Assembly: GCA_022842185.1 (NCBI GenBank)
Contig: JALHQB010000037.1
Coordinates: 1 to 49,071 of the forward strand
Length of the DNA: 49,071 nucleotides
Origin: Acetobacteraceae bacterium
Lineage (GTDB): Bacteria > Pseudomonadota > Alphaproteobacteria > Acetobacterales > Acetobacteraceae
Direction of reading: 5' to 3'
Both the position numbers and the translations under genes were made by a program. Below are positions 1-9,630 of the stretch, one piece after another; within the stretch, counting starts at the first letter, position 1, and each line of letters starts with the position of its first letter. Under the pieces are notes generated by a model. It had not been told where the DNA came from and made no database searches. It was given only the letters and a program-made list of their open reading frames with translations.

Positions 1-2
1 AG

Positions 3-65
3 CCCGGCGGCGGACCGCCGGGGGGACGGCCAGCAGCGGGGCCACCGGCCGGCGCAGCGCGGTGA
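3..65 (+). CDS. 3' end of an RND efflux periplasmic adaptor (partial)
   Basis: Only the last 20 codons are in the window. This frame reads a Pro/Gly/Ala-rich tail (PGGGPPGG, then AAGPPAGAAR) ending in TGA at 63-65, 10 bases before the first RND permease. Such tails are common on MdtA/AcrA-type membrane fusion proteins, and in mdtABC-type operons the adaptor gene directly precedes the two permeases. The assignment rests on context plus composition; the other two forward frames are also open here, so the frame choice is uncertain. Confidence 0.45.
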   Translation, partial: PGGGPPGGRPAAGPPAGAAR

Positions 66-75
66 CGCGTCGGGC

Positions 76-3000
76 ATGAACATCTCGGCCCCCTTCATCG
101 CGCGACCGATCGCCACCTCGCTGCTCGCGATCGCGGTGCTGCTGGCGGGGATCTACGGCTATCTGCGCCTGCCGGTCTCGTCGCTGCCGGAGGTCGATTT
201 CCCGACCATCCAGGTGACGACGCAATTGCCCGGCGCATCCCCCGACACCATCGCCGTGCTGGTCACGGCATCGCTGGAACGCCAACTGGCGCAGATCTCG
301 GGGCTGAACGAGATCGTGTCCGTCAGCGGGCCGGGCGTCAGCCGCATCACGCTGCAATTCAACCTCGGCCGCGACATCGACGACGCGGCGCAGGATGTGC
401 AGGCGGCGATCAATGCGGCACGCGGGACCTTGCCATCCTCCCTGCCCTATCCGCCGACCTATGCGAAGGTGAACCCGGCCGATCCGCCGATCCTGACGCT
501 GGCGCTGACATCGGACACGCTGCCGGTCGCGCGGCTTTCGGATGCGGTGGACACGCTGCTGGCGCAACGCCTGGCGCAGGTCGGCGGCGTCGGGCGCGTC
601 GCGGTGCAGGGCAACATGCGGCCGGCGGTGCGGCTGCAGGTCGATCCACGCCGGCTGGCGTCCTACAATCTCGGGCTGGAGGACATCCGGACCGCCATCG
701 CGGCGGCCAACGTCGCCGGGCCGAAAGGGTCGCTGGACGGACCGCAGCAGGCGTCCGCCGTCATGGCGAACGACCAGCTGACCACGCCGGCCGCCTTCGC
801 GGATCTGGTGATCGCCTGGCGCGGCGATGCACCGGTGCGCCTGCGCGATGTCGGCGCGGCGGTCGAGGATCTGGAGAACACGCTGACCGCGGCCTGGTTC
901 AATGGCCGCCCCGCCATCCTTGTCGATGTGCAGCGGCAGCCCGGGGCGAACATCGTCGCCACGGTCGCGGCGGTGCGCGCGCAGTTGCAGACGCTGGAAC
1001 GCGCCCTGCCCGCCGGCACGGAATTGTCCATCGTCGCAGACCGCACCGAGATGATCCGCGCCTCGGTGGCCGAGGTGCAGCTGACGCTGGTCATCGCCAT
1101 CGTGCTGGTGGTGCTGGTGATTTTTCTGTTCCTGCGGACGGTGCGCGCGACCATCGTCCCGGGCGTGGCGCTGCCGCTGTCCATCGTCGGCACCTTCGGG
1201 GTGATGGCGCTGTTCGGATACACCATCGACAACCTGTCCCTGATGGCGCTGGTCATCGCGACGGGGTTCATCGTCGATGACGCCATCGTCATGATCGAGA
1301 ATGTCGTGCGATTGGTGGAGAAGGGCCTGCCGCCGCTCCAGGCCGCCTATGAAGGCGCGCGGCAGATCGGCTTCACCATCGTCTCGCTGACGGTGTCGCT
1401 GATCGCGGTGTTCATCCCGCTGCTGTTCATGGAAGGCGTCGTCGGGCGCCTGTTCCGTGAATTCGCCATCGTGCTGTCGGTGTCGGTGCTGGTGTCGATG
1501 GTGATCTCCCTGACCCTGACGCCGATGATGTGCGCGTATCTGCTGCGCCCGGCCGAGGAGGAACGCCCCGGCCTGGTCAATCGCGCCTTCGAGGCCGGCT
1601 TCGAGGCCTTGCGCCAGGCCTATGCGCGCAGCCTGGCCTGGGCGCTGCGGCGCGAAGCGCTGATGCTCGCCCTCGCGGTGGTGACGCTGGGCGGGACGGT
1701 CTGGCTCTACGTCGCGATGCCGAAGGGGTTCCTGCCGTTGCAGGACACCGGCATCATCGCCATCACGACGGAAGCGCCGCAGGATGTGTCCTTCCGGCGG
1801 ATGACCGACCTGCAGCGCGGCGTCGCCGACATCGTCTCGCACGACCCGGACGTGGCCTCGGTGGCCTCGGTGGTGGGGGCCGGCACGATCAACCCGGCCC
1901 AGAACACCGGGCGGCTGACCGTGGTGCTGCGCCCGCGCGGCGATCGGCAGGCCAATACGCAGGCGGTGCTGGACCGGCTGGCGCCGCAGATCGCGGCCCT
2001 TCCGGGCATCGTCACCTATCCGCAGGTGGTGCAGGACATCCAGATCGGCACGCGGGCATCCAGCACGCAATACCAATACACGGTGATGGACCCCGCCGCG
2101 ACGGAGCTTTCCGTCTGGGCGCCCCGGTTGCTCGAGGCGCTGCGCGCGCTGCCGGAACTGCGTGATGTCGCCACCGACCAGCGCGACGACGGGCTGCGCC
2201 TGGCGCTCGACGTTGATCGCACGCGCGCCGCGCGGCTGGGCGTGACGATGCAGGCGATCGACGACACGCTGTACAGTGCCTTCGGCCAGCGGCAGATCAG
2301 CACGATCTACGGGCAATCCAACCAGTATCGCGTGGTGCTGGAGATCGACCCGGCGCTGGCCAACGACCCGGCGATGATCGGGCAGCTGCGCGTGCCCGGC
2401 AGCAGTTCCGTCACCGCGAATGGCAGCACGACGAATGTCTCGGCACAGGTGCCGCTGGCCGAGATCGCCACCATCACCCGCGTGCCCGGCCCGCTGACGG
2501 TGACGCGGCAGGACCAGTTCCCCGCGGCGACGATCAGCTTCAACCTCGCACCCGGCGCTTCGCTCGGCGATGCCGTCGCAGCCATCACCAACGCGCAGCG
2601 GCAGCTCGGCATGCCCGACACCATCGCCGGGAGTTTCGGTGGCGACGCGGCCGAATTCACGCGGTCCCTGGCCGGCCAGGGATGGCTGATCCTGGCGGCG
2701 ATCGTGGTGATCTACATCGTGCTCGGCGTGTTGTATGAAAGCGTGATCCACCCGATCACCATTCTCTCGACGCTGCCATCGGCCGGTATCGGCGCATTGC
2801 TGGCGCTGTGGATGTTCGGGCTGGACCTGTCGGTGCTCGGGCTGATCGGCATCGTGCTGCTGATGGGCATCGTCAAGAAGAACGCGATCATGATGATCGA
2901 CTTCGCCATCGAGGCGCAGCGCGAACATGGCATGACCCCGCGCGAGGCGATCACCGAGGCCTGCCTGCTGCGCTTCCGCCCCATCATGATGACCACGCTG

Positions 3001-3210
3001 GCGGCCATCCTGGGCGCAGTGCCGCTGGTGGTGGGCCATGGCGCGGGCAGCGAGCTGCGCCTGCCGCTGGGCATCTCGGTCATCGGCGGGCTGCTGCTCA
3101 GCCAGGTGATCACACTCTACACCACCCCGGTCATCTACCTGGCGATGGAAGCCCTGCGCGCCCGCGTGTCCGGTCTGGTCCACCGCCCGCGGGCGCAGCC
3201 GGCGGAATAG
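76..3210 (+). CDS. mdtB: RND multidrug efflux permease, MdtB-like
   Basis: Inner-membrane proton-driven drug exporter of the HAE1 RND family, 1044 aa, the normal length. It should work as a heterotrimer with the next gene product, a periplasmic adaptor and an outer-membrane channel. The N-terminus (FIARPIATSLLAIAVLLAG, first transmembrane helix), the periplasmic loop with NPADPP and the second half starting near residue 530 match MdtB. Proton-relay residues are present: D401-D402 in helix 4 (GFIVDDAIVMIEN) and K935 in helix 10 (MGIVKKNAIMMIDFA). RFRPIMMTTLAAILGA follows. The feature PMMCA and the interval around residues 600-640 resemble MdtB rather than MdtC. The ATG has no clear Shine-Dalgarno and lies 10 bases after the adaptor stop, suggesting translational coupling. 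Confidence 0.95.
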   Translation: MNISAPFIARPIATSLLAIAVLLAGIYGYLRLPVSSLPEVDFPTIQVTTQLPGASPDTIAVLVTASLERQLAQISGLNEIVSVSGPGVSRITLQFNLGRDIDDAAQDVQAAINAARGTLPSSLPYPPTYAKVNPADPPILTLALTSDTLPVARLSDAVDTLLAQRLAQVGGVGRVAVQGNMRPAVRLQVDPRRLASYNLGLEDIRTAIAAANVAGPKGSLDGPQQASAVMANDQLTTPAAFADLVIAWRGDAPVRLRDVGAAVEDLENTLTAAWFNGRPAILVDVQRQPGANIVATVAAVRAQLQTLERALPAGTELSIVADRTEMIRASVAEVQLTLVIAIVLVVLVIFLFLRTVRATIVPGVALPLSIVGTFGVMALFGYTIDNLSLMALVIATGFIVDDAIVMIENVVRLVEKGLPPLQAAYEGARQIGFTIVSLTVSLIAVFIPLLFMEGVVGRLFREFAIVLSVSVLVSMVISLTLTPMMCAYLLRPAEEERPGLVNRAFEAGFEALRQAYARSLAWALRREALMLALAVVTLGGTVWLYVAMPKGFLPLQDTGIIAITTEAPQDVSFRRMTDLQRGVADIVSHDPDVASVASVVGAGTINPAQNTGRLTVVLRPRGDRQANTQAVLDRLAPQIAALPGIVTYPQVVQDIQIGTRASSTQYQYTVMDPAATELSVWAPRLLEALRALPELRDVATDQRDDGLRLALDVDRTRAARLGVTMQAIDDTLYSAFGQRQISTIYGQSNQYRVVLEIDPALANDPAMIGQLRVPGSSSVTANGSTTNVSAQVPLAEIATITRVPGPLTVTRQDQFPAATISFNLAPGASLGDAVAAITNAQRQLGMPDTIAGSFGGDAAEFTRSLAGQGWLILAAIVVIYIVLGVLYESVIHPITILSTLPSAGIGALLALWMFGLDLSVLGLIGIVLLMGIVKKNAIMMIDFAIEAQREHGMTPREAITEACLLRFRPIMMTTLAAILGAVPLVVGHGAGSELRLPLGISVIGGLLLSQVITLYTTPVIYLAMEALRARVSGLVHRPRAQPAE

Positions 3211-3214
3211 CGGC

Positions 3215-6200
3215 ATGGCCATCTCCGCCCCGTTCATCGCCCGGCCCATCGGTACCTCGCTGCTGGCGATCGGCCTCGCCCTGGCGGGGTTCGTGGCCTA
3301 TTTCAACCTGCCGGTCGCACCGCTGCCGCGGGTTGATTTCCCGACCATTGCCGTCAGCGCCAGCCAGCCCGGCGCCGACCCGATCATCATGGCGTCCTCG
3401 GTCGCGGCACCGCTGGAACGCCGGCTCGGCGAGATTCCCGGCGTCACGGAACTCACCTCCACATCGAGCCTGGGTTCGACCAACGTCATCGTGCAGTTCG
3501 ACCTGTCGCGGTCGATTGCCTCCGCCGCGCGGGATGTGCAGGCGGCGATCAACGCGGCGGGGCCGGACCTGCCTTCGGGGCTGACCTCCCCGCCATCTTT
3601 CCGCAAGCTGAACCCGGCCGATGCGCCGGTGCTGATCCTGGCGCTGACGTCGGATACCGTCGCGCCGGGCGTCATCTATGATGCTGCGGACAGCATCCTC
3701 GGCCCGCGCATCGCGCAGGTGCCGGGCACCGCGCAGGTCGGCCTCGCCGGTGCCGAACAGCCGGCCATCCGCGTCGCGGTGGACCCGGCGGCGGCCACCG
3801 CGGCCGGCGTGTCGCTGGACGAGATCCGCCGTGCCATCACAGCCGCCAACGTCAACCAGGCGACCGGCGTGATCGATGGCGACGCGCAGGCCGCCACCAT
3901 CATGGTGAATGACCGGCTGACCACGGCGGGCGAATTCGGCGGGGTCATCATCCGCCGTTCCGGTGATGCGCTGGTCCGGCTGGATTCGGTCGCGCGCGTC
4001 GAACTGGGCGCGCGGGACCGCCGGCAGGCGGGGCAGTACAATGGCCGGCCCGCCGTGATCGTCACGGTGTACAAGCAGGCCGATGCCAATGTGCTGGAGG
4101 TGGTGGACAATATCCGCGACCTTCTGCCGGCGCTCCAGCGCTGGATGCCGGCGGGCATCGACGTCACCATCATGCGCGACCGGTCCCAGACCATCCGGGC
4201 CAGCGTCAAGGAGGTCGAACACGCGCTGCTGATCAGCATCGTGCTGGTGGTACTGGTGGTCGCGGCCTTCCTGCGCCGTCCATCGGCGATCTTCGCCGCG
4301 GGCGTGGCGGTGCCGCTGTCGCTGCTGGGCACGCTGGGCTGCATGTGGCTGGCCGGATTCTCGCTCAACAACTTCACGCTGATGGCCTTGACCATCTCGG
4401 TGGGCTTCGTGGTGGACGATGCCATCGTGATGATCGAGAACATGGCCCGCTTTACCGAACGCGGCATGAAGCCGATGCAGGCGGCACTCGAAGGCGCGAA
4501 GCAGATCGGCTTCACGGTTGTGTCCATCAGCCTGTCGTTGATCGCGGTGTTCATCCCGCTGCTGTTCATGGGGGGCATCGTCGGGCGGATGTTCCGCGAA
4601 TTCGCGGCCACGCTGTCGATCGCGGTGGTCATCTCGGCGGTGATCTCCCTGACCGTGACGCCGATGCTGGCGGCGCATCTCGCCGGCGCCGCTCCGCGCC
4701 CGGCCGGCTGGTTCGGCCGGACCTTCGAAGCCGGGATGGACCGGCTGGTTTCGGGCTACATGCGGTCCCTGGCGGTCGCGCTGCGCTGGCGGCGGTCGAT
4801 GCTGGTGTTCACCGTCGCGCTCGTCGGCCTGACGGTCTGGCTCTACACCATCGTGCCGCGCGGCTTCTTCCCGGACCAGGACAGCGGGCTGATCTTCGGC
4901 TCCGCGCAGGCGCAGCCGGACACGTCCTTCCAGCAGATGACGGTGTACCAGCAGCGATTGATGGATGTGATCCGCGCCGATCCGGCAGTGGAGAATGTCT
5001 CGGTCGCCGTGGGCGGCGGTGGGTTGTTCGGGTCATCGGGTTCGGTGCGACTGCAATTGACGCTGGTGCCGCAGTCGCAGCGGCCCGGGGTCACCGCGAA
5101 TGACGTGATCAACCGCCTGCGTCGGCCACTCGCGGGGGTGACAGGCGTGCAGACCTTCATGCGCCCGGTGGCGGACATCGTGGTGGGCGGCCGCCAGGGC
5201 AATGCGTCCTACCAGTATGTCCTGCTGACGCCGAACGTCGAGGAGCTCTTCACCTGGAGCGAGGCACTGGTCCGCCAGCTGCGCACCGTGCCGCAGGTCG
5301 AGGACGTGTCGAGCGACCAGCAACGCACCGGCCTCGTCTCCCGCCTCATCATCGACCGTGATGCAGCGGCGCGGCTGGGGGTGTCGGTCACGGCGCTTGG
5401 CACCACGCTGAACAACGCCTTCTCGCAACGCCAGGTCTCGACCATCTATCGCAGCCGCAACCAGTACCGCGTGATCCTGGAAATCGACCCGCTGCTGACG
5501 GAATCGCCCGACAGCCTGGCGCGGATCTTCGTGCCCGGCCGTGATGGGCCGGTGCCGCTGGGCGCGGTGACAACGCTTGAACGCGGCATCTCCCCGCGGT
5601 CCATCACGCATCAGGGGCTGTTTCCCGCCGCCACCATCACCTTCAACCTGGCGGCCGGCGTTTCGCTGGGGGAAGCGGCGGCGGCGATCGAAAAGGCCGC
5701 GCTGGACATCCAGATGCCGGCGTCCGTGCGCGGTGAATTCGCCGGCAATGCGCGCGCCTTCCAATCCTTTCAGTCGAGCCTGCCCTTGCTGATCCTGGCC
5801 GCGGTGCTCGCCATCTACATCGTGCTTGGCGTGCTGTACGAAAGCCTGATCCACCCGCTGACGATCCTTTCGACCCTGCCCACCGCGGGGATCGGCGCGC
5901 TGATCGCGCTGCTGGTGACGGGCCTGTCCTTCACGATCATTGCGCTGATCGGCGTCATCCTGCTGATGGGTATCGTCAAGAAGAACGCCATCATGATGGT
6001 GGATTTCGCGCTGGAGCATGAACGGGCGGGCGGCCAGGGCGGCATGGAGGCCATCCTTGAAGCCTGCCGCGAACGGTTCCGGCCCATCCTGATGACGACG
6101 CTGGCGGCGCTGTTCGGCGCCATTCCGCTGGCTCTCGCGACCGGCCCGGGGGCCGAGCTGCGGTCGCCGCTGGGCATCACCATCATCGGCGGGATGATCC

Positions 6201-6316
6201 TGTCCCAGGTGCTGACGCTGTACACCACGCCGGTGGTGTATCTGGCGCTGGAACGGTTGGCCACGGCGCGGCGGGCGCCTCGGCGACGGCTGATCGGCCT
6301 GCACCGCCCTTCCTGA
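3215..6316 (+). CDS. mdtC: RND multidrug efflux permease, MdtC-like
   Basis: Second RND permease, 1033 aa, clearly paralogous to the preceding protein along its whole length and starting only 4 bases after its stop, so the two are co-transcribed and probably form a mixed MdtB2C-type trimer. Proton-relay aspartates D401-D402 (VGFVVDDAIVMIEN) and lysine K923 (MGIVKKNAIMMVDFA) are intact, so it is predicted active. Twelve transmembrane helices and two large periplasmic loops are visible as in the family. No ribosome-binding site is obvious, consistent with coupling to mdtB. No regulator or outer-membrane partner is seen in the window. No clear terminator was found in the 74-base gap that follows. 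Confidence 0.95.
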   Translation: MAISAPFIARPIGTSLLAIGLALAGFVAYFNLPVAPLPRVDFPTIAVSASQPGADPIIMASSVAAPLERRLGEIPGVTELTSTSSLGSTNVIVQFDLSRSIASAARDVQAAINAAGPDLPSGLTSPPSFRKLNPADAPVLILALTSDTVAPGVIYDAADSILGPRIAQVPGTAQVGLAGAEQPAIRVAVDPAAATAAGVSLDEIRRAITAANVNQATGVIDGDAQAATIMVNDRLTTAGEFGGVIIRRSGDALVRLDSVARVELGARDRRQAGQYNGRPAVIVTVYKQADANVLEVVDNIRDLLPALQRWMPAGIDVTIMRDRSQTIRASVKEVEHALLISIVLVVLVVAAFLRRPSAIFAAGVAVPLSLLGTLGCMWLAGFSLNNFTLMALTISVGFVVDDAIVMIENMARFTERGMKPMQAALEGAKQIGFTVVSISLSLIAVFIPLLFMGGIVGRMFREFAATLSIAVVISAVISLTVTPMLAAHLAGAAPRPAGWFGRTFEAGMDRLVSGYMRSLAVALRWRRSMLVFTVALVGLTVWLYTIVPRGFFPDQDSGLIFGSAQAQPDTSFQQMTVYQQRLMDVIRADPAVENVSVAVGGGGLFGSSGSVRLQLTLVPQSQRPGVTANDVINRLRRPLAGVTGVQTFMRPVADIVVGGRQGNASYQYVLLTPNVEELFTWSEALVRQLRTVPQVEDVSSDQQRTGLVSRLIIDRDAAARLGVSVTALGTTLNNAFSQRQVSTIYRSRNQYRVILEIDPLLTESPDSLARIFVPGRDGPVPLGAVTTLERGISPRSITHQGLFPAATITFNLAAGVSLGEAAAAIEKAALDIQMPASVRGEFAGNARAFQSFQSSLPLLILAAVLAIYIVLGVLYESLIHPLTILSTLPTAGIGALIALLVTGLSFTIIALIGVILLMGIVKKNAIMMVDFALEHERAGGQGGMEAILEACRERFRPILMTTLAALFGAIPLALATGPGAELRSPLGITIIGGMILSQVLTLYTTPVVYLALERLATARRAPRRRLIGLHRPS

Positions 6317-6390
6317 CCCGGCGGGACGATGGAAGGCATATCGATCCGCGGCGCCGCCCATGCAAAACTGCGCGGCCTGGCAGGAGACGC

Positions 6391-8697
6391 ATGATGACGG
6401 CGACAGTGATCGAACGCGGTACCTCCCGCCGGCGCATCGAGGATGACCGTTTCCTGCGTGGCGCCGGCCGCTTCGTGGACGACATCGCAACGTCCGGCGC
6501 GCTGCATGGCTTCGTGCTGCGGTCGCCACACCCGCATGCGCGGATCGTGTCGATCGCCACCGCCGCCGCCGCCGCGATGCCGGGCGTTCGGGCGGTGCTG
6601 ACGATTGCCGATCTGCAGGCCGAACGCATCGGCCCGCTGCCCTGCATCAGCAAGGTGGCGACCGATGCGCCGCTGATCATCCCGGCGCGGCCGGCCCTGG
6701 CCGATGGCGTCGTGCGCCATGTCGGCGACCCGGTCGCCTTCGTCGTCGCCGATACCCAGGCCGAGGCGCGCGACGCCGCCGAAGCGATCGAGGTGGATTA
6801 CGACACCCTGCCCGCCATCACCGACGGCGCCGCCGCGCTGGCGCCGGGCGCACCGCAATTATGGCCTGAGGCCCCGGGCAACCTGTCCTACCGGTTCCAG
6901 AAGGGCGATGCGGCGGCGGTCGAAGCCGCATTCGCGCGCTCGGACATAGTCGTCTCGCTCGATCTGGTGAACAACCGCGTCACGGCGGCGCCGATGGAAC
7001 CGCGCGGCGCGATCGGCACGCATGACGCCGCGACCGGCAGCTTCCTGCTGGAGGTCAGCGGCCAGGGCGTGCATTCGATTCGTGACCAGCTTGCCGATGC
7101 GGTGTTCCGCATCCCACGCGATCGCGTGCGGGTGGTCTGCCCCGATGTCGGCGGCGGCTTCGGCGCGAAGAACTTCCTGTTTCCCGAATATGTGTTGCTG
7201 CTGTTGGCGGCGCGGCGGCTTGGCCGGCCGGTGCGCTGGCTGTCGGAACGGATCGAGGATTTCCTGTCCACCGCGCAGGGGCGCGACAACCGCACAAAGG
7301 CACAGCTCGCGCTCGATGCCGAGGGCAGATTTCTGGGACTGAAGGTCGAGACCGTGGCCAATCTCGGCGCCTATCTTTCGACCAGCGGGCCGGGCAGTTC
7401 GACCACGGCGCCCGGCACGGCGATGGGTGGGCTGTACGACATTCCTGCCGTCCACATGGATGTGCGCGGCGCCTTCACCAACACCGTGCCGATCGACGCC
7501 TATCGCGGCGCCGGCAAGCCCGAAGCGAACTACATCATCGAACGGCTGATCGACCTCGCCGCGCATCGCACCGGCCGCGATCCGCTGGACCTGCGGCGGC
7601 GCAACCTGATCGCCACCTTCCCGCACCGCACCGCGATGGGCGTGACGATCGATTGCGGCGAGTTCCACGCCAACATCGACCGCGTCCTGGTCGCCGCCGA
7701 TACCGGCGGCTTCGCGGCGCGGCGCGCGGCATCCAAGGCACGCGGCATGTTGCGCGGCCTGGGCGTCGCCTGCTTCCTGGAGACGTCGCGCGGGGCGCCC
7801 GGCGAATGGGCCGCGGTGCGGTTCGAGGCGGATGGACAGATCGCGCTCGCGCTCGGCACGCAGTCCAACGGCCAGGGCCACGAGACGAGCTTTCCGCAGG
7901 TCGCGTCCGATCTGCTCGGCCTGCCTGTCGGCATCTTCCGGCTGGTGCAGGCCGATACGGCGCAGGTCGCGCGCGGCCAGGGCCATGGTGGCGCGCGGTC
8001 CCTGCACATGGGCGGGGAAGCGCTGGTACGCGCCATCGACGCCGCGCTGGCCAAGGCCCGCGCACTGGCCGCGCAGCTGCTGCAATGCCCCGAGGCGCAG
8101 CTGGACTTCGCCGATGGCCGCTTCAGCGTGACGGGCGATACCGCCGGACGCGGCATCGGGTTGCTCGACGTCGCTCAGGCGGCGCGCGAATCGGGCGGGT
8201 CGATCGATGCCGAGGTGGACAGCGATCTCGACCTCATCACCTTCCCCAATGGCTGCCAGGTGGCGGAGGTGGAGATCGACCCCGACACCGGCGCCGTGCG
8301 GCTCCAACGCTATGTCGCGGTGGACGACTACGGCACGCTGATCAACCCGATGCTGACGATCGGCCAGGTGCAGGGCGGCCTCGCGCAGGGCATCGGGCAA
8401 GCCTTGCTGGAGGAAGTGACCTACGACGAATCCGGGCAGATCCTGGCGGCCTCGCTGATGGATTACTGCCTGCCGCGCGCCGAGGATCTCCCGCCTCTCG
8501 AGGTGACGTGCATCGAGGTCCCGACGGATTCGAACCGGCTGGGCGTGAAGGGATCGGGGCAGGCCGGTTGCATCGGCGCGCCGCAGACGGTGATCAGCGC
8601 GGTGCTCGACGCGCTGGCGCCGTTCGGCATCGAGACCATCGACATGCCCGCGACACCGGAGAAGATCTGGCAGGCGATGCGCAACGCCACACGTTGA
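6391..8697 (+). CDS. Xanthine dehydrogenase-family molybdopterin-binding subunit
   Basis: Large catalytic subunit of a molybdenum hydroxylase (XDH/CO dehydrogenase CoxL superfamily), 768 aa. Domain a/b hammerhead is residues about 15-140; the Mo-pterin-binding part is about 160-740. Visible motifs: GQGVH near 225, VGGGFGAK at 253-260, DAYRGAGKPEANY at 369-381 (not the AYRCSFR loop of true CO dehydrogenases), and GVKGSGQAGC near 718-727. At the position of the family's catalytic glutamate (VGE in most members) this protein has Q724. The small 2Fe-2S and FAD subunits, normally adjacent, are absent from the window. An AGGAGA ribosome-binding site precedes the ATG. LysR and aminotransferase genes follow at 15 bases and with overlap, suggesting one transcript. 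The substrate cannot be predicted. Confidence 0.9.
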   Translation: MMTATVIERGTSRRRIEDDRFLRGAGRFVDDIATSGALHGFVLRSPHPHARIVSIATAAAAAMPGVRAVLTIADLQAERIGPLPCISKVATDAPLIIPARPALADGVVRHVGDPVAFVVADTQAEARDAAEAIEVDYDTLPAITDGAAALAPGAPQLWPEAPGNLSYRFQKGDAAAVEAAFARSDIVVSLDLVNNRVTAAPMEPRGAIGTHDAATGSFLLEVSGQGVHSIRDQLADAVFRIPRDRVRVVCPDVGGGFGAKNFLFPEYVLLLLAARRLGRPVRWLSERIEDFLSTAQGRDNRTKAQLALDAEGRFLGLKVETVANLGAYLSTSGPGSSTTAPGTAMGGLYDIPAVHMDVRGAFTNTVPIDAYRGAGKPEANYIIERLIDLAAHRTGRDPLDLRRRNLIATFPHRTAMGVTIDCGEFHANIDRVLVAADTGGFAARRAASKARGMLRGLGVACFLETSRGAPGEWAAVRFEADGQIALALGTQSNGQGHETSFPQVASDLLGLPVGIFRLVQADTAQVARGQGHGGARSLHMGGEALVRAIDAALAKARALAAQLLQCPEAQLDFADGRFSVTGDTAGRGIGLLDVAQAARESGGSIDAEVDSDLDLITFPNGCQVAEVEIDPDTGAVRLQRYVAVDDYGTLINPMLTIGQVQGGLAQGIGQALLEEVTYDESGQILAASLMDYCLPRAEDLPPLEVTCIEVPTDSNRLGVKGSGQAGCIGAPQTVISAVLDALAPFGIETIDMPATPEKIWQAMRNATR

Positions 8698-8712
8698 CGG
8701 CGCAGCAACGTC

Positions 8713-9630
8713 ATGGAACTGCGCCATCTTCGCTACTTCGCCGTGGTGGCCGAGGAACTGCACTTCAGCCGTGCGGCCGAACGCCTCGGCATCTCACAAC
8801 CACCTCTGAGCCAGCAGATCCGCGCGCTGGAGGATGAATTGCAGGTCCGGCTGCTCGACCGTACCAGCCGCACGGTGGAACTGACCGAGGCCGGCCGGCT
8901 GTTTCTCGTCGAGGCGCGCGCGACGCTCGACCAGGCGGACCGGGCGCGCCAGACGGCGGCGCGCGCGCATCGCGGGGAGATCGGCGAGTTGACCGTCGGC
9001 ATCTACCCCTCCGCCTTGCTGGCGGAACCGGTTGCGGCCGCCATACTGGGCTTCCGACGCCGACATCCGCGCGTGCGCCTCGTGCTGCGCGAACGCGCCG
9101 TCTATGCCGCGGTGCGGGAGATGGCGGGCGGCAGTCTCGACGTCGCCTATCTGCGCTATGCCACCCGGCCGGAAGTCCCGCCCGGCTTTGCGCTGACCGA
9201 GGTGATGCGCGAGCCCCTGATGCTGGTGGTGCATCGCGATCATCGCCTCGCGCAGCGCGATGACCCGGTGCCGCTCGAGGAATTGGCGCAGGAACCCTTC
9301 ATCCATTTCTCACCTCGATCCGACAGCGCGCTGCATGAACACGTCGCCGCGCTGTGTTCGACGGCCGGCTTCGAACCGCGCATCGAACAGGAGGCGAACC
9401 AGAATGGTTCGATCCTCGCACTGATCGGCACGGGGATCGGATTGTCGATCCTGCCGCGATCGTTGTGCCGATTGAGCCTGCCGGAACTGCGCGTGCTGCC
9501 GATCGCCAATCCCGGTGCGGTATCGCGCATCTGGATGGCGCATCGCCGGCGCAGCGGCGGCGCACTGCTGCAGACGCTGGTGAAACTCGCCACGGCGCAA
9601 CGACAGGAACGGAAGGACATCACGACATGA
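8713..9630 (+). CDS. LysR-family transcriptional regulator
   Basis: DNA-binding regulator, 305 aa, typical LysR length. The N-terminal winged helix-turn-helix (residues 1-60: LRYFAVVAEELHFSRAAERL, then ISQPPLSQQIRALEDEL) is canonical; the effector-binding domain spans about 90-295. The N-terminus resembles the CatR/BenM branch, which often senses aromatic or organic acids, but that is only a hint. It starts 15 bases after the Mo-hydroxylase gene and its stop overlaps the next start (ATGA), so it sits inside an operon. LysR regulators are more often divergent from their targets; here it is likely autoregulated together with its neighbours. Confidence 0.93.
   Translation: MELRHLRYFAVVAEELHFSRAAERLGISQPPLSQQIRALEDELQVRLLDRTSRTVELTEAGRLFLVEARATLDQADRARQTAARAHRGEIGELTVGIYPSALLAEPVAAAILGFRRRHPRVRLVLRERAVYAAVREMAGGSLDVAYLRYATRPEVPPGFALTEVMREPLMLVVHRDHRLAQRDDPVPLEELAQEPFIHFSPRSDSALHEHVAALCSTAGFEPRIEQEANQNGSILALIGTGIGLSILPRSLCRLSLPELRVLPIANPGAVSRIWMAHRRRSGGALLQTLVKLATAQRQERKDITT

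Noticed and set aside
3131..4678. Long minus-strand open frame (515 codons) opposite the RND permeases
   Set aside because: Composition is His/Arg/Asp-rich and repetitive, typical of antisense reading of GC-rich genes; it lies wholly opposite mdtC, whose motifs are intact.
6391..8697. Aerobic CO dehydrogenase large subunit (coxL)
   Set aside because: The diagnostic AYRCSFR loop is absent (AYRGAGK is present) and coxS/coxM are missing.
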